A stretch of DNA of 64,000 bases from Tabrizicola sp. (GTDB taxonomy: Bacteria > Pseudomonadota > Alphaproteobacteria > Rhodobacterales > Rhodobacteraceae): assembly GCF_022842145.1 (NCBI RefSeq), contig NZ_JALHQD010000004.1, forward strand, positions 299,723 to 363,722, written 5' to 3'. Within the stretch, counting starts at the first letter, position 1, and every line of letters begins with the position of its first letter. Made by a program: the position numbers and the translations under genes. Positions 9,006 through 17,845 of the stretch are shown here, piece by piece. Below the pieces are notes generated by a model. It was given only the letters and a program-made list of their open reading frames with translations, did no database searches and was not told the DNA's origin.

Positions 9006-9444
9006 CGGCATCCGCTATGCGGCCCTGATGTTCGCGGCGGGGATGGGCGTGCCGCTTCTTGCCGGGCTGAATGCGGCGCTGGGTCAGCGGATCGGCTCGC
9101 CCATCGCCGCCGGGGCGATCATGTTCGCGCTGGCGTTCGTGGTGGCGCTGGTGGTGCTGGCTGTCTCGGGGCAGGGGGCCGCACTTGCCAAGGCGCCCGG
9201 TCAGCCGCCGGTCCTGTTCCTTGCCGGTGCGCTGATGGTGTTCTACCTTTTGTCGATCACCTTCGTCGCCCCGCGCTTCGGGCTGGGCAACGCCATCCTG
9301 TTCGTCCTGCTGGGCCAGATCGTCAGTTCGACGCTGATCGACGCCACCGGACTGATGGGCCTGGCCGCGCGGCCGGTCAGCGGCACAAGGCTTCTGGGTC
9401 TTGCGGTGATGGCCGTCGGGATCGCGCTGAGCCAGCGGGGCTGA
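8998..9444 (+). CDS. DMT-superfamily transporter, DUF606/YdcZ type
   Basis: 148 residues, five hydrophobic segments: a half-size drug/metabolite transporter of the DUF606 (YdcZ) type, which would act as a dimer in the inner membrane. Family signatures include the GLNAALGQRIGSPIAAG start and the second half YLLSITFVAPRFGLGNAILFVLLGQ. Its ATG lies inside the last codons of the tautomerase gene, so translation is coupled and both are probably under HxlR control. The substrate is unknown. Five bases separate it from a convergent VOC gene. Confidence 0.87.
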   Translation: MGDGIRYAALMFAAGMGVPLLAGLNAALGQRIGSPIAAGAIMFALAFVVALVVLAVSGQGAALAKAPGQPPVLFLAGALMVFYLLSITFVAPRFGLGNAILFVLLGQIVSSTLIDATGLMGLAARPVSGTRLLGLAVMAVGIALSQRG

Positions 9445-9449
9445 CCGGG

Positions 9450-9839
9450 TTACCCGGCGCGCGGGCCGATCAGGTCCCAGCGGTTGCCGAAGGGATCGCG
9501 CCAGACGGCGACAGAGCCGTAGACCTCGTGCCGTGGTGCTTCCTCGAACACCACGCCCGCGGCCAGCATCGCGGCGTGGTCGCGGGTAAAATCGTCGGTC
9601 TGCAGGAACAGGAATACCCGGCCGCCCGCCTGGTTGCCGATGGAGGCGACCTGCGCCGCCCCTTCGGCCCGGGCCAGAACCAGCCGCACTCCGCCACCGG
9701 AAGGCTCTACCGTCACCCAGCGCTTGCGGCCTTGGTCAATGTCCTCGACCTGCCGGAAGCCAAGCTTGCCCACATAGAAGGCGAGTGCTTCGTCATAATC
9801 GGGCACGACCAGCGCCAAGGCCGAGATGCGGGAGGTCAC
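9450..9839 (-). CDS. VOC family protein
   Basis: 129 residues: a glyoxalase-fold protein with [23 protein letters not shown] at the start and [17 protein letters not shown] at the end, as in many uncharacterised VOC proteins. The start is GTG at 9839, overlapping the bpt stop as GTGA, which gives translational coupling and the correct family N-terminus; longer upstream frames run antisense-like through bpt. Function (lyase, dioxygenase or binding protein) cannot be set from sequence. Confidence 0.87.
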   Translation of the reverse strand: MTSRISALALVVPDYDEALAFYVGKLGFRQVEDIDQGRKRWVTVEPSGGGVRLVLARAEGAAQVASIGNQAGGRVFLFLQTDDFTRDHAAMLAAGVVFEEAPRHEVYGSVAVWRDPFGNRWDLIGPRAG

Positions 9840-10663
9840 AGCCGCGTATCGGGCAGGCTGATCCGCGCCACCTGTTCGGCGATCGGGTCCACGGACAGCG
9901 GGTGCAGGTCGGCGGCATGGTCGGAGGGCTCGCCCATCGCCACCCATTCGCCGCCCTTGTAGATCTCCAGCGCCGAGAAACCCGCCTTGTAGCCCATCTT
10001 GCGGCTGCCCGGCACCCAGTAGCCCAGGTAGACGTAAGGCAGCCCGGCCTCGCGCGCGATGGCGATGTGGTCCAGGATGACGTAGGTCCCCAGGCTCATG
10101 TCCGTCAGGTCCGGGTCGTAAAAGCTGTAGACCATGCTGAGGCCGTCATCGAAGACGTCGGTCAGGCAGACGGCAGCCAGCGCGCGGCCACGGTCACCTT
10201 CGGCGGCGGGTCGGCTGTATTCGATCACGCGCGACTTGATCGGGGTCTCTTCGATCATCGCCGCGAACTCGAAGATGTCCATGTCGGCCATCCCGCCGTC
10301 CGCGTGGCGCTGGTCGAGATAGCGGCGGAAGAGCGAGAACTGGTCTTCCGTCGCCCAGGGGCTGGTCGCATTCCGCCGCAGGTCGGACGCCTTCTTCATC
10401 ACCCGCTTCTGCGTCCGCGAGGGTTCGAAATCCGCCACCCGGATCCGCGCCGACAGGCAGGCCGAACACTCGGCGCAGGACGGGCGGTAAAGCACGTTCT
10501 GGCTGCGGCGGAAGCCCTGCTTCGACAGCGTGTCGTTCAGCTTTTGCGCATGTTCGCCCTGCAACGCCGTGAACAGCTTACGCTCCATCCGCCCCGGCAG
10601 GTAGGGGCATGGCTGCGGCGCCGTCACGTAGAATTGGGGCGTCAGGGGAAGGGAATGGCGCAT
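9836..10663 (-). CDS. bpt: Aspartate/glutamate leucyltransferase
   Basis: 275 residues, full length for the bacterial Bpt/ATE family. It transfers leucine from Leu-tRNA to N-terminal Asp or Glu, marking proteins for ClpAP degradation by the N-end rule. N-terminal domain: [24 protein letters not shown] and the cysteine cluster [15 protein letters not shown]-terminal GNAT-like domain: [49 protein letters not shown]. The GTG of the downstream VOC gene overlaps its stop. Upstream lies the DUF2852 gene on the same strand, separated by a terminator. Confidence 0.95.
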   Translation of the reverse strand: MRHSLPLTPQFYVTAPQPCPYLPGRMERKLFTALQGEHAQKLNDTLSKQGFRRSQNVLYRPSCAECSACLSARIRVADFEPSRTQKRVMKKASDLRRNATSPWATEDQFSLFRRYLDQRHADGGMADMDIFEFAAMIEETPIKSRVIEYSRPAAEGDRGRALAAVCLTDVFDDGLSMVYSFYDPDLTDMSLGTYVILDHIAIAREAGLPYVYLGYWVPGSRKMGYKAGFSALEIYKGGEWVAMGEPSDHAADLHPLSVDPIAEQVARISLPDTRL

Positions 10664-10742
10664 CGGTTTCGGATCAGGATTGGATTGGCGCGAAGCCTAG
10701 CAAGCGAAAGCCGATCCGCCAAGCGTCCCCGTGCGGAAAAGG

Positions 10743-10772
10743 AAAACCCGCCCGTGCGGGGACACGGGCGGG
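10743..10772 (-). terminator. Intrinsic terminator of the DUF2852 gene
   Basis: A 10-bp perfect stem (CCCGCCCGTG/CACGGGCGGG; 10747-10756 and 10763-10772) is followed on the minus strand by TTTT. It lies 24 bp after the DUF2852 stop and separates that gene from bpt. Confidence 0.8.
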
Positions 10773-10795
10773 GCAGGGGTCATGCGGTCAGGCGA

Positions 10796-11272
10796 TCAGT
10801 ATTCGCCCGCACGCGCCCCCGGTTCGGGCTTCGCTTCGCTTTCCGCGGCGTCCTGGGCCGAGGTCGCCCGGGCCCGTTCGTCCATGAAGCTGTCAAACTC
10901 GGACTTGTCCTTCGAGGTCCGCAGGCGCTGCAGGAAAGCCTCGAACGCTTCCTGCTCTTCTTCCAGACGGCGCAGAGCCTGCGCCTTGTAGTCGTCGAAG
11001 GCATGGTTGCCGGTGGGCTGGCCCGCGCGCATCGCGTGGCGGCCCCAGGAGTGGTCAGTGGCTTGGCGGCGCTGGCCGCAGGACCGTGCGAACATCTTTT
11101 TTCCCCAGATCATGTAGGCCAGAAGGGCAAGGCCAACGGGCCAGAAGATGATGAAGCCCAGTACCATCGCGGCGATCCAGGCCCACTTGCCGCGCTGGTC
11201 AAGCCAGCCCTCGGCACGACGGAAGGCATTGCGGATCCCGCCAGGCCGGGCGGTGTCGGAAGTCATGTACAT
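10796..11272 (-). CDS. DUF2852 family membrane protein
   Basis: 158 residues. A single long hydrophobic region (about residues 30-56, WAWIAAMVLGFIIFWPVGLALLAYMIWGKKMF) is followed by a Gly/Arg/His segment and a charged, coiled-coil-prone helix (FDDYKAQALRRLEEEQEAFEAFLQRLR). This arrangement matches DUF2852, known mainly from alphaproteobacteria and of unknown function. GGAG lies 8 bases before the ATG at 11272; a second in-frame ATG lies two codons further on. The promoter carries two copies of a palindromic operator (11290-11308 and 11349-11367), so expression is probably tightly regulated. Confidence 0.85.
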   Translation of the reverse strand: MYMTSDTARPGGIRNAFRRAEGWLDQRGKWAWIAAMVLGFIIFWPVGLALLAYMIWGKKMFARSCGQRRQATDHSWGRHAMRAGQPTGNHAFDDYKAQALRRLEEEQEAFEAFLQRLRTSKDKSEFDSFMDERARATSAQDAAESEAKPEPGARAGEY

Positions 11273-11289
11273 CGGCGGGTCTCCAGTTG

Positions 11290-11308
11290 ATGTGAATGTC
11301 TTTCACAT
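11290..11308. promoter_or_regulatory. Operator copy 1 for the DUF2852 promoter
   Basis: Palindrome ATGTGAA-N5-TTCACAT, perfect in both 7-bp arms, lying just downstream of the predicted -10 element, over or after the transcription start. A protein bound here should block transcription of the DUF2852 gene. Confidence 0.65.
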
Positions 11309-11313
11309 GAGGG

Positions 11314-11342
11314 AAGATGGACTCAGCCTAGCCCGGCTGCAA
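11314..11342 (-). promoter_or_regulatory. Predicted promoter of the DUF2852 gene
   Basis: Minus-strand -35 TTGCAG (11342-11337), 17-bp spacer and -10 CATCTT (11319-11314). It lies exactly between the two operator palindromes, which supports it although the -10 match is modest. Confidence 0.5.
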
Positions 11343-11348
11343 GAGCCT

Positions 11349-11367
11349 ATGTGAAGTATTTTTACAT
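11349..11367. promoter_or_regulatory. Operator copy 2 for the DUF2852 promoter
   Basis: Palindrome ATGTGAA-N5-TTTACAT, one mismatch between arms and the same half-site and spacing as copy 1. It lies just upstream of the predicted -35. Centre-to-centre distance to copy 1 is 59 bp, so two dimers could interact by looping or flank the polymerase. Confidence 0.65.
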
Positions 11368-11392
11368 CGTGCGGCGGCAGGCTTCTTTTCGC

Positions 11393-11860
11393 CTATCCGG
11401 TGAAGTCCGCGAGGGTTGCGCCCGCGGCCCGGACCAGCGCGTGCGGCTTAACGCTGAACATGTGGCGGGGCGTGCCGGCTGCGGCCCAGACTTCGGGGAA
11501 AGCCAGCAGCCTCGGGTCCGCGAAGGTGGGCGAGGGGGTCAGGTGCCCAAGCGGCGCCACCCCGCCGATCGCAAAGCCGGTGACGCTGCGCACCACGTCG
11601 ACCTCGGCCCGCGACAGGGCCTCTCCGGCCAGCGCCGCGGCCTTTGCGGGGTCCACCCTGTTGCCGCCTGCCGTAAGGAACAGGTACAGCCGACCGCTGG
11701 TGCCCTGGAAGAGGATCGACTTGACGATCTGGTCCACCACCACGCCAGCCTCTGCCGCCGCCGCCTCGGCGGTGCGGATCTCGGCCGCAGCCGCGACCAC
11801 GTTCGAAGGAATGCCGGCCGCCTGCAGCGCGGCCGCGACGCGGGCCAGGGATTTCGACAT
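11393..11860 (-). CDS. YbaK/EbsC-type aminoacyl-tRNA deacylase
   Basis: 155 residues, a single YbaK domain. Proteins of this family hydrolyse mischarged tRNAs such as Cys- or Ala-tRNA(Pro) in trans to proline-tRNA ligase. Visible features are the N-terminal helix, DQIVKSILFQGTSGRLYLFLTAGGNRVD with the conserved lysine of the active site, and FAIGGVAPLGH, the family's GG-x-x-P-x-G-H motif. The ATG at 11860 has AAAGG six bases upstream. Divergent from glnE. Which tRNA is edited cannot be told from sequence. Confidence 0.9.
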   Translation of the reverse strand: MSKSLARVAAALQAAGIPSNVVAAAAEIRTAEAAAAEAGVVVDQIVKSILFQGTSGRLYLFLTAGGNRVDPAKAAALAGEALSRAEVDVVRSVTGFAIGGVAPLGHLTPSPTFADPRLLAFPEVWAAAGTPRHMFSVKPHALVRAAGATLADFTG

Positions 11861-11959
11861 GGGTGCCTTTCTGTTTTCCTTCAGCCAACCACCCCGGCCC
11901 GGTCCCGTCAATCGGCTGGAGGAGTTGACGCTTCCGCCCTGCCGCAGCAAGGTCCGCGC

Positions 11960-14749
11960 ATGACCCTTGCCGCCCGCATCACCCGCACGCCCATCGCCTT
12001 CGACACCGCCGCCGCCGCCGACCTGCGCGCTGACATTTCCGGCTTTGCTCCCGAGGTGATGGACCTGATGGCCGCCACCGCCGCCTGCAGCCTGTTCCTG
12101 CGCGGCCTGATGCTGCGCGAAGCCGACTGGCTGCGCGAGGCGGTCGAGGCCCCCGAGGCCGCGCTTGCCGCGACCCTCGCCATCGCCGACGGCCTTACCG
12201 CCGAGGCGCTTGCCCTGGCCCTGCGCGAAGCCAAGCGCCGCGTGGCCCTTCTGGCGGCACTTTGCGACGTCGGTGGGGCCTGGTCCCTGGAAGAGGTGAC
12301 GGGCGCGCTGACCCGCCTTGCCGACCGCGCGGTCCACCTTTCCCTGACCACCCTCGTGGCCGAGGAGATCCGCCGCGGCAAGCTGCCCGGTGCCACCCCG
12401 GACGACGCCGCAACGGCTGGCGGGATGGTGGCGCTGGCGATGGGCAAGATGGGGGCAGGAGAGCTGAACTATTCCTCCGACATCGACCTGATCTGCCTTT
12501 TTGACGAAACCCGCTACCCCGGCGAAGAACAGGAGGCCCGCGCCAGTTTCATCAAGGTCACCCGCCGGATGACCGCGATCCTGTCCGATGCGACCGACGG
12601 CTATGTCTTCCGCTCTGACCTCCGGCTGCGCCCTGATGCTTCGGTCACGCCGGTCTGCCTGTCGATGGCCGCCGCCGAAAGCTATTACGAGGCCGAGGGA
12701 CGCACCTGGGAACGCGCCGCCTACATCAAGGCGCGCCCCTGCGGCGGGGACCTGCAGGCCGGGGACCGGTTCCTGAAGACCCTCACGCCCTTCGTCTGGC
12801 GCAAGCACCTGGACTTCGTCGCGATCCAAGACGCGCACGACATGCGCCTGCGCATCCGCGACCACCGGGGCCTGCACGGGCCAGTCACGGTGGAAGGTCA
12901 CAACATGAAGCTTGGCGCGGGCGGCATCCGCGAGATCGAGTTCTTCACCCAGACCCGCCAGCTGATCGCCGGGGGCCGCGACCCCAGCTTGCGCGACCGG
13001 ACCACCGTCGGCGGTCTTGCCGCGCTGGCCGCAAGGGGCTGGGTCCCCCCCGAGGTTGCGGACGAACTGACCACGCTTTACCGCGCCCACCGCGAGGTGG
13101 AGCACCGGCTGCAGATGGTCAACGATGCCCAGACCCATGCAATGCCCGCATCCCCCGTGGGTGTCGCCCGCATCGCCGCCTTCTGCGGGCAGACCGAGGC
13201 CGATTTCCGCCGGGACCTTCTGGACCGTTTGAACCGGACCGACCGGCTGACCGAGGGCTTCTTCTCGCCCGGTGCAGTCGAGGACGGCCCCGAGCTTTCC
13301 GCCAGCGCGCGCGAGATCACCAAGGGCTGGGAAAGCTATCCCGCGCTGCGCTCCGAGCGTGCCCAGTCGATCTTCCGCCGCCTGCGACCCCGCCTGCTGA
13401 AGGAGCTTGCCCGCGCGGCCCACCCGGACGAGGCGCTGGTTGCGCTGGACGGCTTCCTGGCCGGGCTGCCAGCCGGGGTGCAGATTTTCGCGCTGTTCGA
13501 GGCAAATCCGACGCTGGTCGAGCTGATCATCGACATCGCCGGATCGGCCCCGGCGCTGGCGCGCTACCTGTCGCGCAACGCTGCGGTTCTTGATGGGGTG
13601 ATCGGCGGCAGCTTCTGGGGCGACTGGCCCGGAACCGCTGCCCTGCGCGCCGAGCTTGCCACCCGCATCGCCACCGCACCGGACTATGAAGGCCGGCTCG
13701 ACATGGCGCGGCGCTGGATGAAGGAATGGCACTTCCGTGTCGGCGTCCACCACCTGCGGGGCCTTGTCGACGGGTTCGAGGCGGCCAAGCAATACGCTGA
13801 TCTCGCCGAAGCCGTGGTCCAGGTGATCTGGACGGAAGTCCTGGGTGACTTTGCCCGCAAGCATGGCGCGATGCCGGGGCGGGGTGCCGTCGTCATCGGG
13901 ATGGGAAGCATGGGGGCGGCGCGGCTGAACGCGGGCTCCGACCTCGACCTGATCGTGATCTATGACGACCGGGGGGGCGAAGGCTCGGACGGCCCGCGGC
14001 CCCTGGCCACGCGGCCCTACTATGCGCGACTGACCCAGGCGCTGGTGACGGCCCTGACGGCGCAGATGCCCGAGGGCCGGCTTTACGAAGTTGACATGCG
14101 GCTGCGTCCCTCGGGGCGGGCTGGGCCGGTGGCGACCAGCCTGCACAGCTTCACCACCTATCAGGAGAGCGAAGCCTGGACCTGGGAACACCTCGCCCTG
14201 ACCCGCGCCCGGGTTCTTGCGGGCGAGCCGACGCTGGCGGGTGATGTCGAGGCCTTCCGCCGCGATCTCCTGGCGCGGAAAGGTCAGGGGGAGCGGGTAA
14301 AACCCGACGTGGCCGAGATGCGGGCCCGGCTGGCCGCGGCAAAGCCGACGCAAGGGGAGTGGGATGCGAAGAATGGTCCCGGCCGGTTGATGGACATCGA
14401 GCTTGCGGCGCAGACCGTCGCGCTCCTGTCGGCAAGCCCCGCGCGCAGCGTCGAACGTCAGATCGCGGCGGGGGCGGGCCGGAGAGTGCCGGATTCGGAC
14501 GCGCAGGCGCTAAGCTCTGCCTACAGGTTGCTGTGGCGGCTGCACGCTGCGGCGCGGCTTCTCAGTGAGCGCGCGCTGGACTGGCAGGAGCTGGGCGAGG
14601 GTGGCCGTGCCTTCATCCTGCGCGAAACGGGGGCAGCGGATGCCGCAACGCTGGCGCGGGATCTGGCGCAGGCGGTGGCAGGGGCGGAAGCCGCCGTGAC
14701 GCGGTTGGTGGGAACGGCGGACAGGGAGACGGGCGATGGAACTGGCTGA
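11960..14749 (+). CDS. glnE: Bifunctional glutamine synthetase adenylyltransferase/adenylyl-removing enzyme
   Basis: 929 residues with two nucleotidyltransferase domains in tandem. It adds and removes AMP on glutamine synthetase in response to PII, tuning nitrogen assimilation. The N-terminal adenylyl-removing domain carries GKMGAGELNYSSDIDL (about residues 158-175), and the C-terminal adenylylating domain carries GMGSMGAARLNAGSDLDL (about residues 645-663); both keep the paired aspartates that bind metal. Helical PII-responsive regions follow each. Length is normal for the alphaproteobacterial enzyme. The ATG at 11960 has AAGG 7 bases upstream; the frame is open upstream but antisense to ybaK. 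A 91-codon gene overlaps its 3' end by 14 bp. Confidence 0.95.
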   Translation: MTLAARITRTPIAFDTAAAADLRADISGFAPEVMDLMAATAACSLFLRGLMLREADWLREAVEAPEAALAATLAIADGLTAEALALALREAKRRVALLAALCDVGGAWSLEEVTGALTRLADRAVHLSLTTLVAEEIRRGKLPGATPDDAATAGGMVALAMGKMGAGELNYSSDIDLICLFDETRYPGEEQEARASFIKVTRRMTAILSDATDGYVFRSDLRLRPDASVTPVCLSMAAAESYYEAEGRTWERAAYIKARPCGGDLQAGDRFLKTLTPFVWRKHLDFVAIQDAHDMRLRIRDHRGLHGPVTVEGHNMKLGAGGIREIEFFTQTRQLIAGGRDPSLRDRTTVGGLAALAARGWVPPEVADELTTLYRAHREVEHRLQMVNDAQTHAMPASPVGVARIAAFCGQTEADFRRDLLDRLNRTDRLTEGFFSPGAVEDGPELSASAREITKGWESYPALRSERAQSIFRRLRPRLLKELARAAHPDEALVALDGFLAGLPAGVQIFALFEANPTLVELIIDIAGSAPALARYLSRNAAVLDGVIGGSFWGDWPGTAALRAELATRIATAPDYEGRLDMARRWMKEWHFRVGVHHLRGLVDGFEAAKQYADLAEAVVQVIWTEVLGDFARKHGAMPGRGAVVIGMGSMGAARLNAGSDLDLIVIYDDRGGEGSDGPRPLATRPYYARLTQALVTALTAQMPEGRLYEVDMRLRPSGRAGPVATSLHSFTTYQESEAWTWEHLALTRARVLAGEPTLAGDVEAFRRDLLARKGQGERVKPDVAEMRARLAAAKPTQGEWDAKNGPGRLMDIELAAQTVALLSASPARSVERQIAAGAGRRVPDSDAQALSSAYRLLWRLHAAARLLSERALDWQELGEGGRAFILRETGAADAATLARDLAQAVAGAEAAVTRLVGTADRETGDGTG

Positions 14750-15011
14750 GGCGGACCCCAAGGGGCTGGTGCGGGAAAGCTACCGGATCGACGGGATCAC
14801 GGCAGGCGAATGCCGGTCGATCTTCATGGACTGGGCGCTGTCGATCCCGGTCGATGCCACGGTACCGGATGCCGTCCGCGTGCTGATCGCGACCTATGGC
14901 GCCCCGAACCCCGACCACCCGATGACCACGGTCCTGCACCAGGCGCTGACCGCCCCCGAAGCCCCCCGCCGCAGGGGAGGCCGCACCGGCCGCCAAGGGT
15001 CCGTGGGCTGA
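14736..15011 (+). CDS. Conserved small hypothetical protein after glnE
   Basis: 91 residues, not assigned to a named family. The first about 70 residues look folded (SYRIDGITAGECRSIFMDWALSIPVDATVPDAVRVLIATYGAPNPDHPM) and the end is Arg/Gly-rich. GGGAG lies 8 bases upstream of the ATG inside glnE, and the 14-bp overlap with glnE implies coupled translation. Position, ribosome site and coding character argue for a real gene; I recall similar small genes after glnE in Rhodobacteraceae but cannot check. No signal peptide or membrane segment is seen. Confidence 0.68.
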   Translation: MELAEADPKGLVRESYRIDGITAGECRSIFMDWALSIPVDATVPDAVRVLIATYGAPNPDHPMTTVLHQALTAPEAPRRRGGRTGRQGSVG

Positions 15012-15065
15012 TCGACGCTCGCCCGGAACTCCAACGATTTCCGGGGCGGTTTCGCGGTTAACCGG

Positions 15066-15713
15066 TCAGGCGCTGCGGGGCAGGCCCGCGGCTTCCCGTG
15101 CAAGGGTAGTGATCGCCGCCCAGTCGCCTTTCGCCATCGCCTCCTTTGGCGCGACCCAACTGCCGCCGACGCAGAGGATGTTCTTCAAGGCCAGGTAATC
15201 CGGCGCGATCTTCAGGCTGATCCCACCCGTCGGGCAGAACTTCACCTGCGGCAGCGGCGAGCCGATGGACTTCAGGTAAGCCGCCCCCCCCGCCTGTTCC
15301 GCCGGGAAGAACTTCTGCACCGTGTAGCCCTTTTCCAGAAGTGCCATGATCTCGGACGCGGTTGCAGCCCCCGGCAAGAGCGGCAGGCCCTCATCCTCGC
15401 AGGCCGCGATGATCCGGTCGGTGGCGCCGGGAGAGACCCCGAACATCGCCCCTGCCGCTTTCGCGGCCTTCACGTCGGCGGGCGTCAGCAAGGTCCCGGC
15501 ACCCACGACCCCGCCCGGAACTTCGGCCATCGCCCGGATCGCGTCCAGTGCCACGGCGGTGCGCAAGGTCACCTCCAGCGCGGGCAGGCCGCCGGCGACC
15601 AGGGCCTCGGCCAGCGGGCGGGCATGGGAAAGCTCGTCGATCACGAGGACCGGGACGACAGGGGCCAGGCGGCAGATCTCGGCGGCTTTCAGCGATTGCT
15701 GGGCGGGGGTCAT
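15066..15713 (-). CDS. eda: 2-dehydro-3-deoxyphosphogluconate (KDPG) aldolase
   Basis: 215 residues, a TIM-barrel class I aldolase splitting KDPG into pyruvate and glyceraldehyde 3-phosphate, the last step of the Entner-Doudoroff pathway. Catalytic Glu47 is in LEVTLRT, the Schiff-base Lys134 in VQKFFPAE, and the phosphate-binding CPTGGI loop follows. A strong GAAGGAG site precedes the ATG. It lies downstream of edd on the same strand but 272 bp away, across an inverted pair of repeats, so it may share the edd promoter or have its own. Confidence 0.96.
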   Translation of the reverse strand: MTPAQQSLKAAEICRLAPVVPVLVIDELSHARPLAEALVAGGLPALEVTLRTAVALDAIRAMAEVPGGVVGAGTLLTPADVKAAKAAGAMFGVSPGATDRIIAACEDEGLPLLPGAATASEIMALLEKGYTVQKFFPAEQAGGAAYLKSIGSPLPQVKFCPTGGISLKIAPDYLALKNILCVGGSWVAPKEAMAKGDWAAITTLAREAAGLPRSA

Positions 15714-15762
15714 GGGTCGGCTCCTTCAGGCCCCGGCGAAGGGGTGGTTGGATGGTGAGGGA

Positions 15763-15958
15763 GCCTCCGGCGGGGATATTTGGACAAAGATGAAATCGCA
15801 ATGGCGGTCGGTGCGGGCACCCCCATCTCGAGCCGGTGGAACCGGGGGGAGACGGGGGGCCTTTCACCTTTGGCGGTCATCGGCGTCCCCGCCTGTACCG
15901 CCTGGTCAACCTACCTGCTGATTCCTTTCATCTTTGCCAAAATATCCCCGCCGGAGGC
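15763..15958. repeat. Inverted pair of about 33-bp intergenic repeats between edd and eda
   Basis: Copy 1 (15763-15795) reads GCCTCCGGCGGGGATATTTG... and copy 2 (15926-15958) is its reverse complement with two small differences. Together they bracket about 130 bp of non-coding DNA. The GGCGGGGATATTT core is, as far as I recall, a common intergenic element in Rhodobacteraceae. In RNA the pair could fold into a long stem. No coding sequence is seen between the copies. Confidence 0.75.
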
Positions 15959-15985
15959 AGCAACAGTTCGACCGGGTGCACCCGG

Positions 15986-17791
15986 TCAGAGAACGAGCGC
16001 CGCGCCGGTGTCGGCGGACCCGGCATGGCGGCGGAAGGCGGCGAAAAGTTCGCGGCCGATGCCGAATTCATTAGCGGAGAGGTCCACGGTCACCGGCGCG
16101 CGGGACAAGAAGTCCGGGGCCAGCACCGACAATGTTCCCGCAACCGCGTCCAGCCGCACCATGTCGCCGTCGCGCAGCTTGGCCAGCGGTCCACCCGCCG
16201 CAGCTTCTGGCGCAACATGGATCGCCGCCGGAACCTTGCCCGAAGCTCCCGACATCCGCCCATCCGTCACCAGCGCCACCCGCAGGCCGCGGTCTTGCAG
16301 CACCGACAGCGTCGGGGTCAGCGAGTGCAGTTCGGGCATTCCGTTGGCCTGCGGCCCCTGGAAACGCACCACCACCACGGTATCCCCGGTGAACTCCCCG
16401 GCCTTGAAGGCCGCTTTCACCGCGTCCTGGCTGTGGAACACCCGGGCGGGTGCCTCGATCACATGCCGGTCGGGTGCCACGGCCGAGACCTTGATGACGC
16501 CGCGCCCCAGGTTCCCGGTCAGTTGCTTCAGCCCGCCTTGCGGTGCGAAGGGGTCCGAGGCCGGTCGGACCACCTTTTCGTTGAGGCTTGCCTTCGGCCC
16601 GGCGCGCCAGGCAAGGGTGCCCGCGGACAGCACCGGCTCCTGCCGGTAGGACTCCAGCCCGTCGCCGACGATGGTCTTGGCATCGGGATGCAGCAGCCCT
16701 GCGTCCAGAAGCTGGCCGATCAGAAATTGCAGGCCCCCCGCCGCGTGGAAGTGGTTCACATCCGCCAACCCGTTCGGGTAGACCTTGGCCATCAGCGGCA
16801 CCGCTTCCGAGAGGTCCGCGAAGTCCTGCAGGTCCAGGATCACTCCGGATGCGCGCGCCATCGCGGTCAGGTGGAGGACCAGGTTCGTCGACCCCCCCGT
16901 CGCCATGAGGCCCACGATTCCGTTGACATAGGCGCGCTCGTCGAGGATCTCGCCCGCCGGGCGGAAATCGTTGCCAAGCGCGGTGATCGCCGCCGCGCGT
17001 TCCACCGCCGCGGTGGTCAGCGCCTCGCGTAGCGGGGTGCCGGGGTTGACGAAGCTGGTGCCGGGCAGGTGGAGCCCCATGAACTCCATCAGCATCTGGT
17101 TGGTGTTTGCCGTGCCGTAGAAGGTGCAAGTGCCGGGGCCGTGGTAGCTGGCCATTTCGGCGGCCATCAGCTCCTCCCGCGTCGCCTTGCCTTCGGCATA
17201 GGCGTTGCGCACCCGGGATTTCTCGTCGTTGGCGATGCCGCTGGTCATCGGGCCTGCGGGCACGAAAACTGCCGGAATATGGCCGAAGGTCGCGGCGGCC
17301 ATGATCAGGCCCGGCACGATCTTGTCGCAGACGCCCAGGTATAGGGCCGCGTCAAAGCAGTTGTGGCTAAGCGCCACCCCGGCGGCCAGAGCGATGACAT
17401 CGCGGGAGAAGAGCGAGAGCTCCATCCCCGGTTGGCCTTGCGTGACCCCGTCGCACATCGCCGGAACCCCGCCGGCGACCTGCACCGTCACCCCTGCTTT
17501 TGCCGCCGCCGCCCGGATCAGGTCGGGATAGCGTTCGAAGGGCTGATGCGCCGACAGCATGTCGTTGTAGGCCGTGACGATCCCCAGGTTCGGCACCTTG
17601 GCCTCGGCCAGAGCGTCCTTTGCCGCGCCCATTGCCGCATAGGCATGTGCCTGATTGCCACAGCTTAGATGCGCGCGGACCGGGCCGTTCGCAACGGCCG
17701 TGCCCATCCGCTCCAGATAAGTCCCACGGCTGGTCTCGGAGCGGGTGCGGATCCGGTCGGTGACACGGGCGATCGTCGGGTGCAGTGACAT
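15986..17791 (-). CDS. edd: Phosphogluconate dehydratase
   Basis: 601 residues (family about 600). An iron-sulfur lyase converting 6-phosphogluconate to KDPG, the committed Entner-Doudoroff step. IlvD/Edd family signatures include [20 protein letters not shown] and [17 protein letters not shown], with cluster cysteines in the first half (LSCGNQAHA and CDGVTQG regions). The ATG at 17791 has AGAGGA upstream; the open frame continues into the regulatory region and was cut there. The promoter carries a perfect LacI-type operator (17831-17844). Pairs with eda downstream. Confidence 0.96.
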   Translation of the reverse strand: MSLHPTIARVTDRIRTRSETSRGTYLERMGTAVANGPVRAHLSCGNQAHAYAAMGAAKDALAEAKVPNLGIVTAYNDMLSAHQPFERYPDLIRAAAAKAGVTVQVAGGVPAMCDGVTQGQPGMELSLFSRDVIALAAGVALSHNCFDAALYLGVCDKIVPGLIMAAATFGHIPAVFVPAGPMTSGIANDEKSRVRNAYAEGKATREELMAAEMASYHGPGTCTFYGTANTNQMLMEFMGLHLPGTSFVNPGTPLREALTTAAVERAAAITALGNDFRPAGEILDERAYVNGIVGLMATGGSTNLVLHLTAMARASGVILDLQDFADLSEAVPLMAKVYPNGLADVNHFHAAGGLQFLIGQLLDAGLLHPDAKTIVGDGLESYRQEPVLSAGTLAWRAGPKASLNEKVVRPASDPFAPQGGLKQLTGNLGRGVIKVSAVAPDRHVIEAPARVFHSQDAVKAAFKAGEFTGDTVVVVRFQGPQANGMPELHSLTPTLSVLQDRGLRVALVTDGRMSGASGKVPAAIHVAPEAAAGGPLAKLRDGDMVRLDAVAGTLSVLAPDFLSRAPVTVDLSANEFGIGRELFAAFRRHAGSADTGAALVL

Positions 17792-17816
17792 GGCGTCCTC
17801 TGAATGGGTCAGGGCA

Positions 17817-17845
17817 GATATAACATCGACTGTTAGCGCTAACAA
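17817..17845 (-). promoter_or_regulatory. edd promoter
   Basis: Minus-strand -35 TTGTTA (17845-17840), 17-bp spacer and -10 TATATC (17822-17817), about 26 bp before the edd ATG. The -35 and part of the spacer lie inside the operator palindrome. Confidence 0.7.
17831..17844. promoter_or_regulatory. LacI-family operator on the edd promoter
   Basis: TGTTAGCGCTAACA is a perfect 14-bp palindrome with the central CG typical of LacI/GalR-family binding sites. It covers the edd -35, so bound repressor should prevent polymerase binding. This fits sugar- or KDPG/6-phosphogluconate-responsive control of the Entner-Doudoroff genes. The regulator gene is not in the window. Confidence 0.8.

Noticed and set aside
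11393..14353. Nearly 1000-codon minus-strand frame opposite glnE
   Set aside because: Composition is that of an antisense shadow. Only the part after 11860 downwards (YbaK) is supported.
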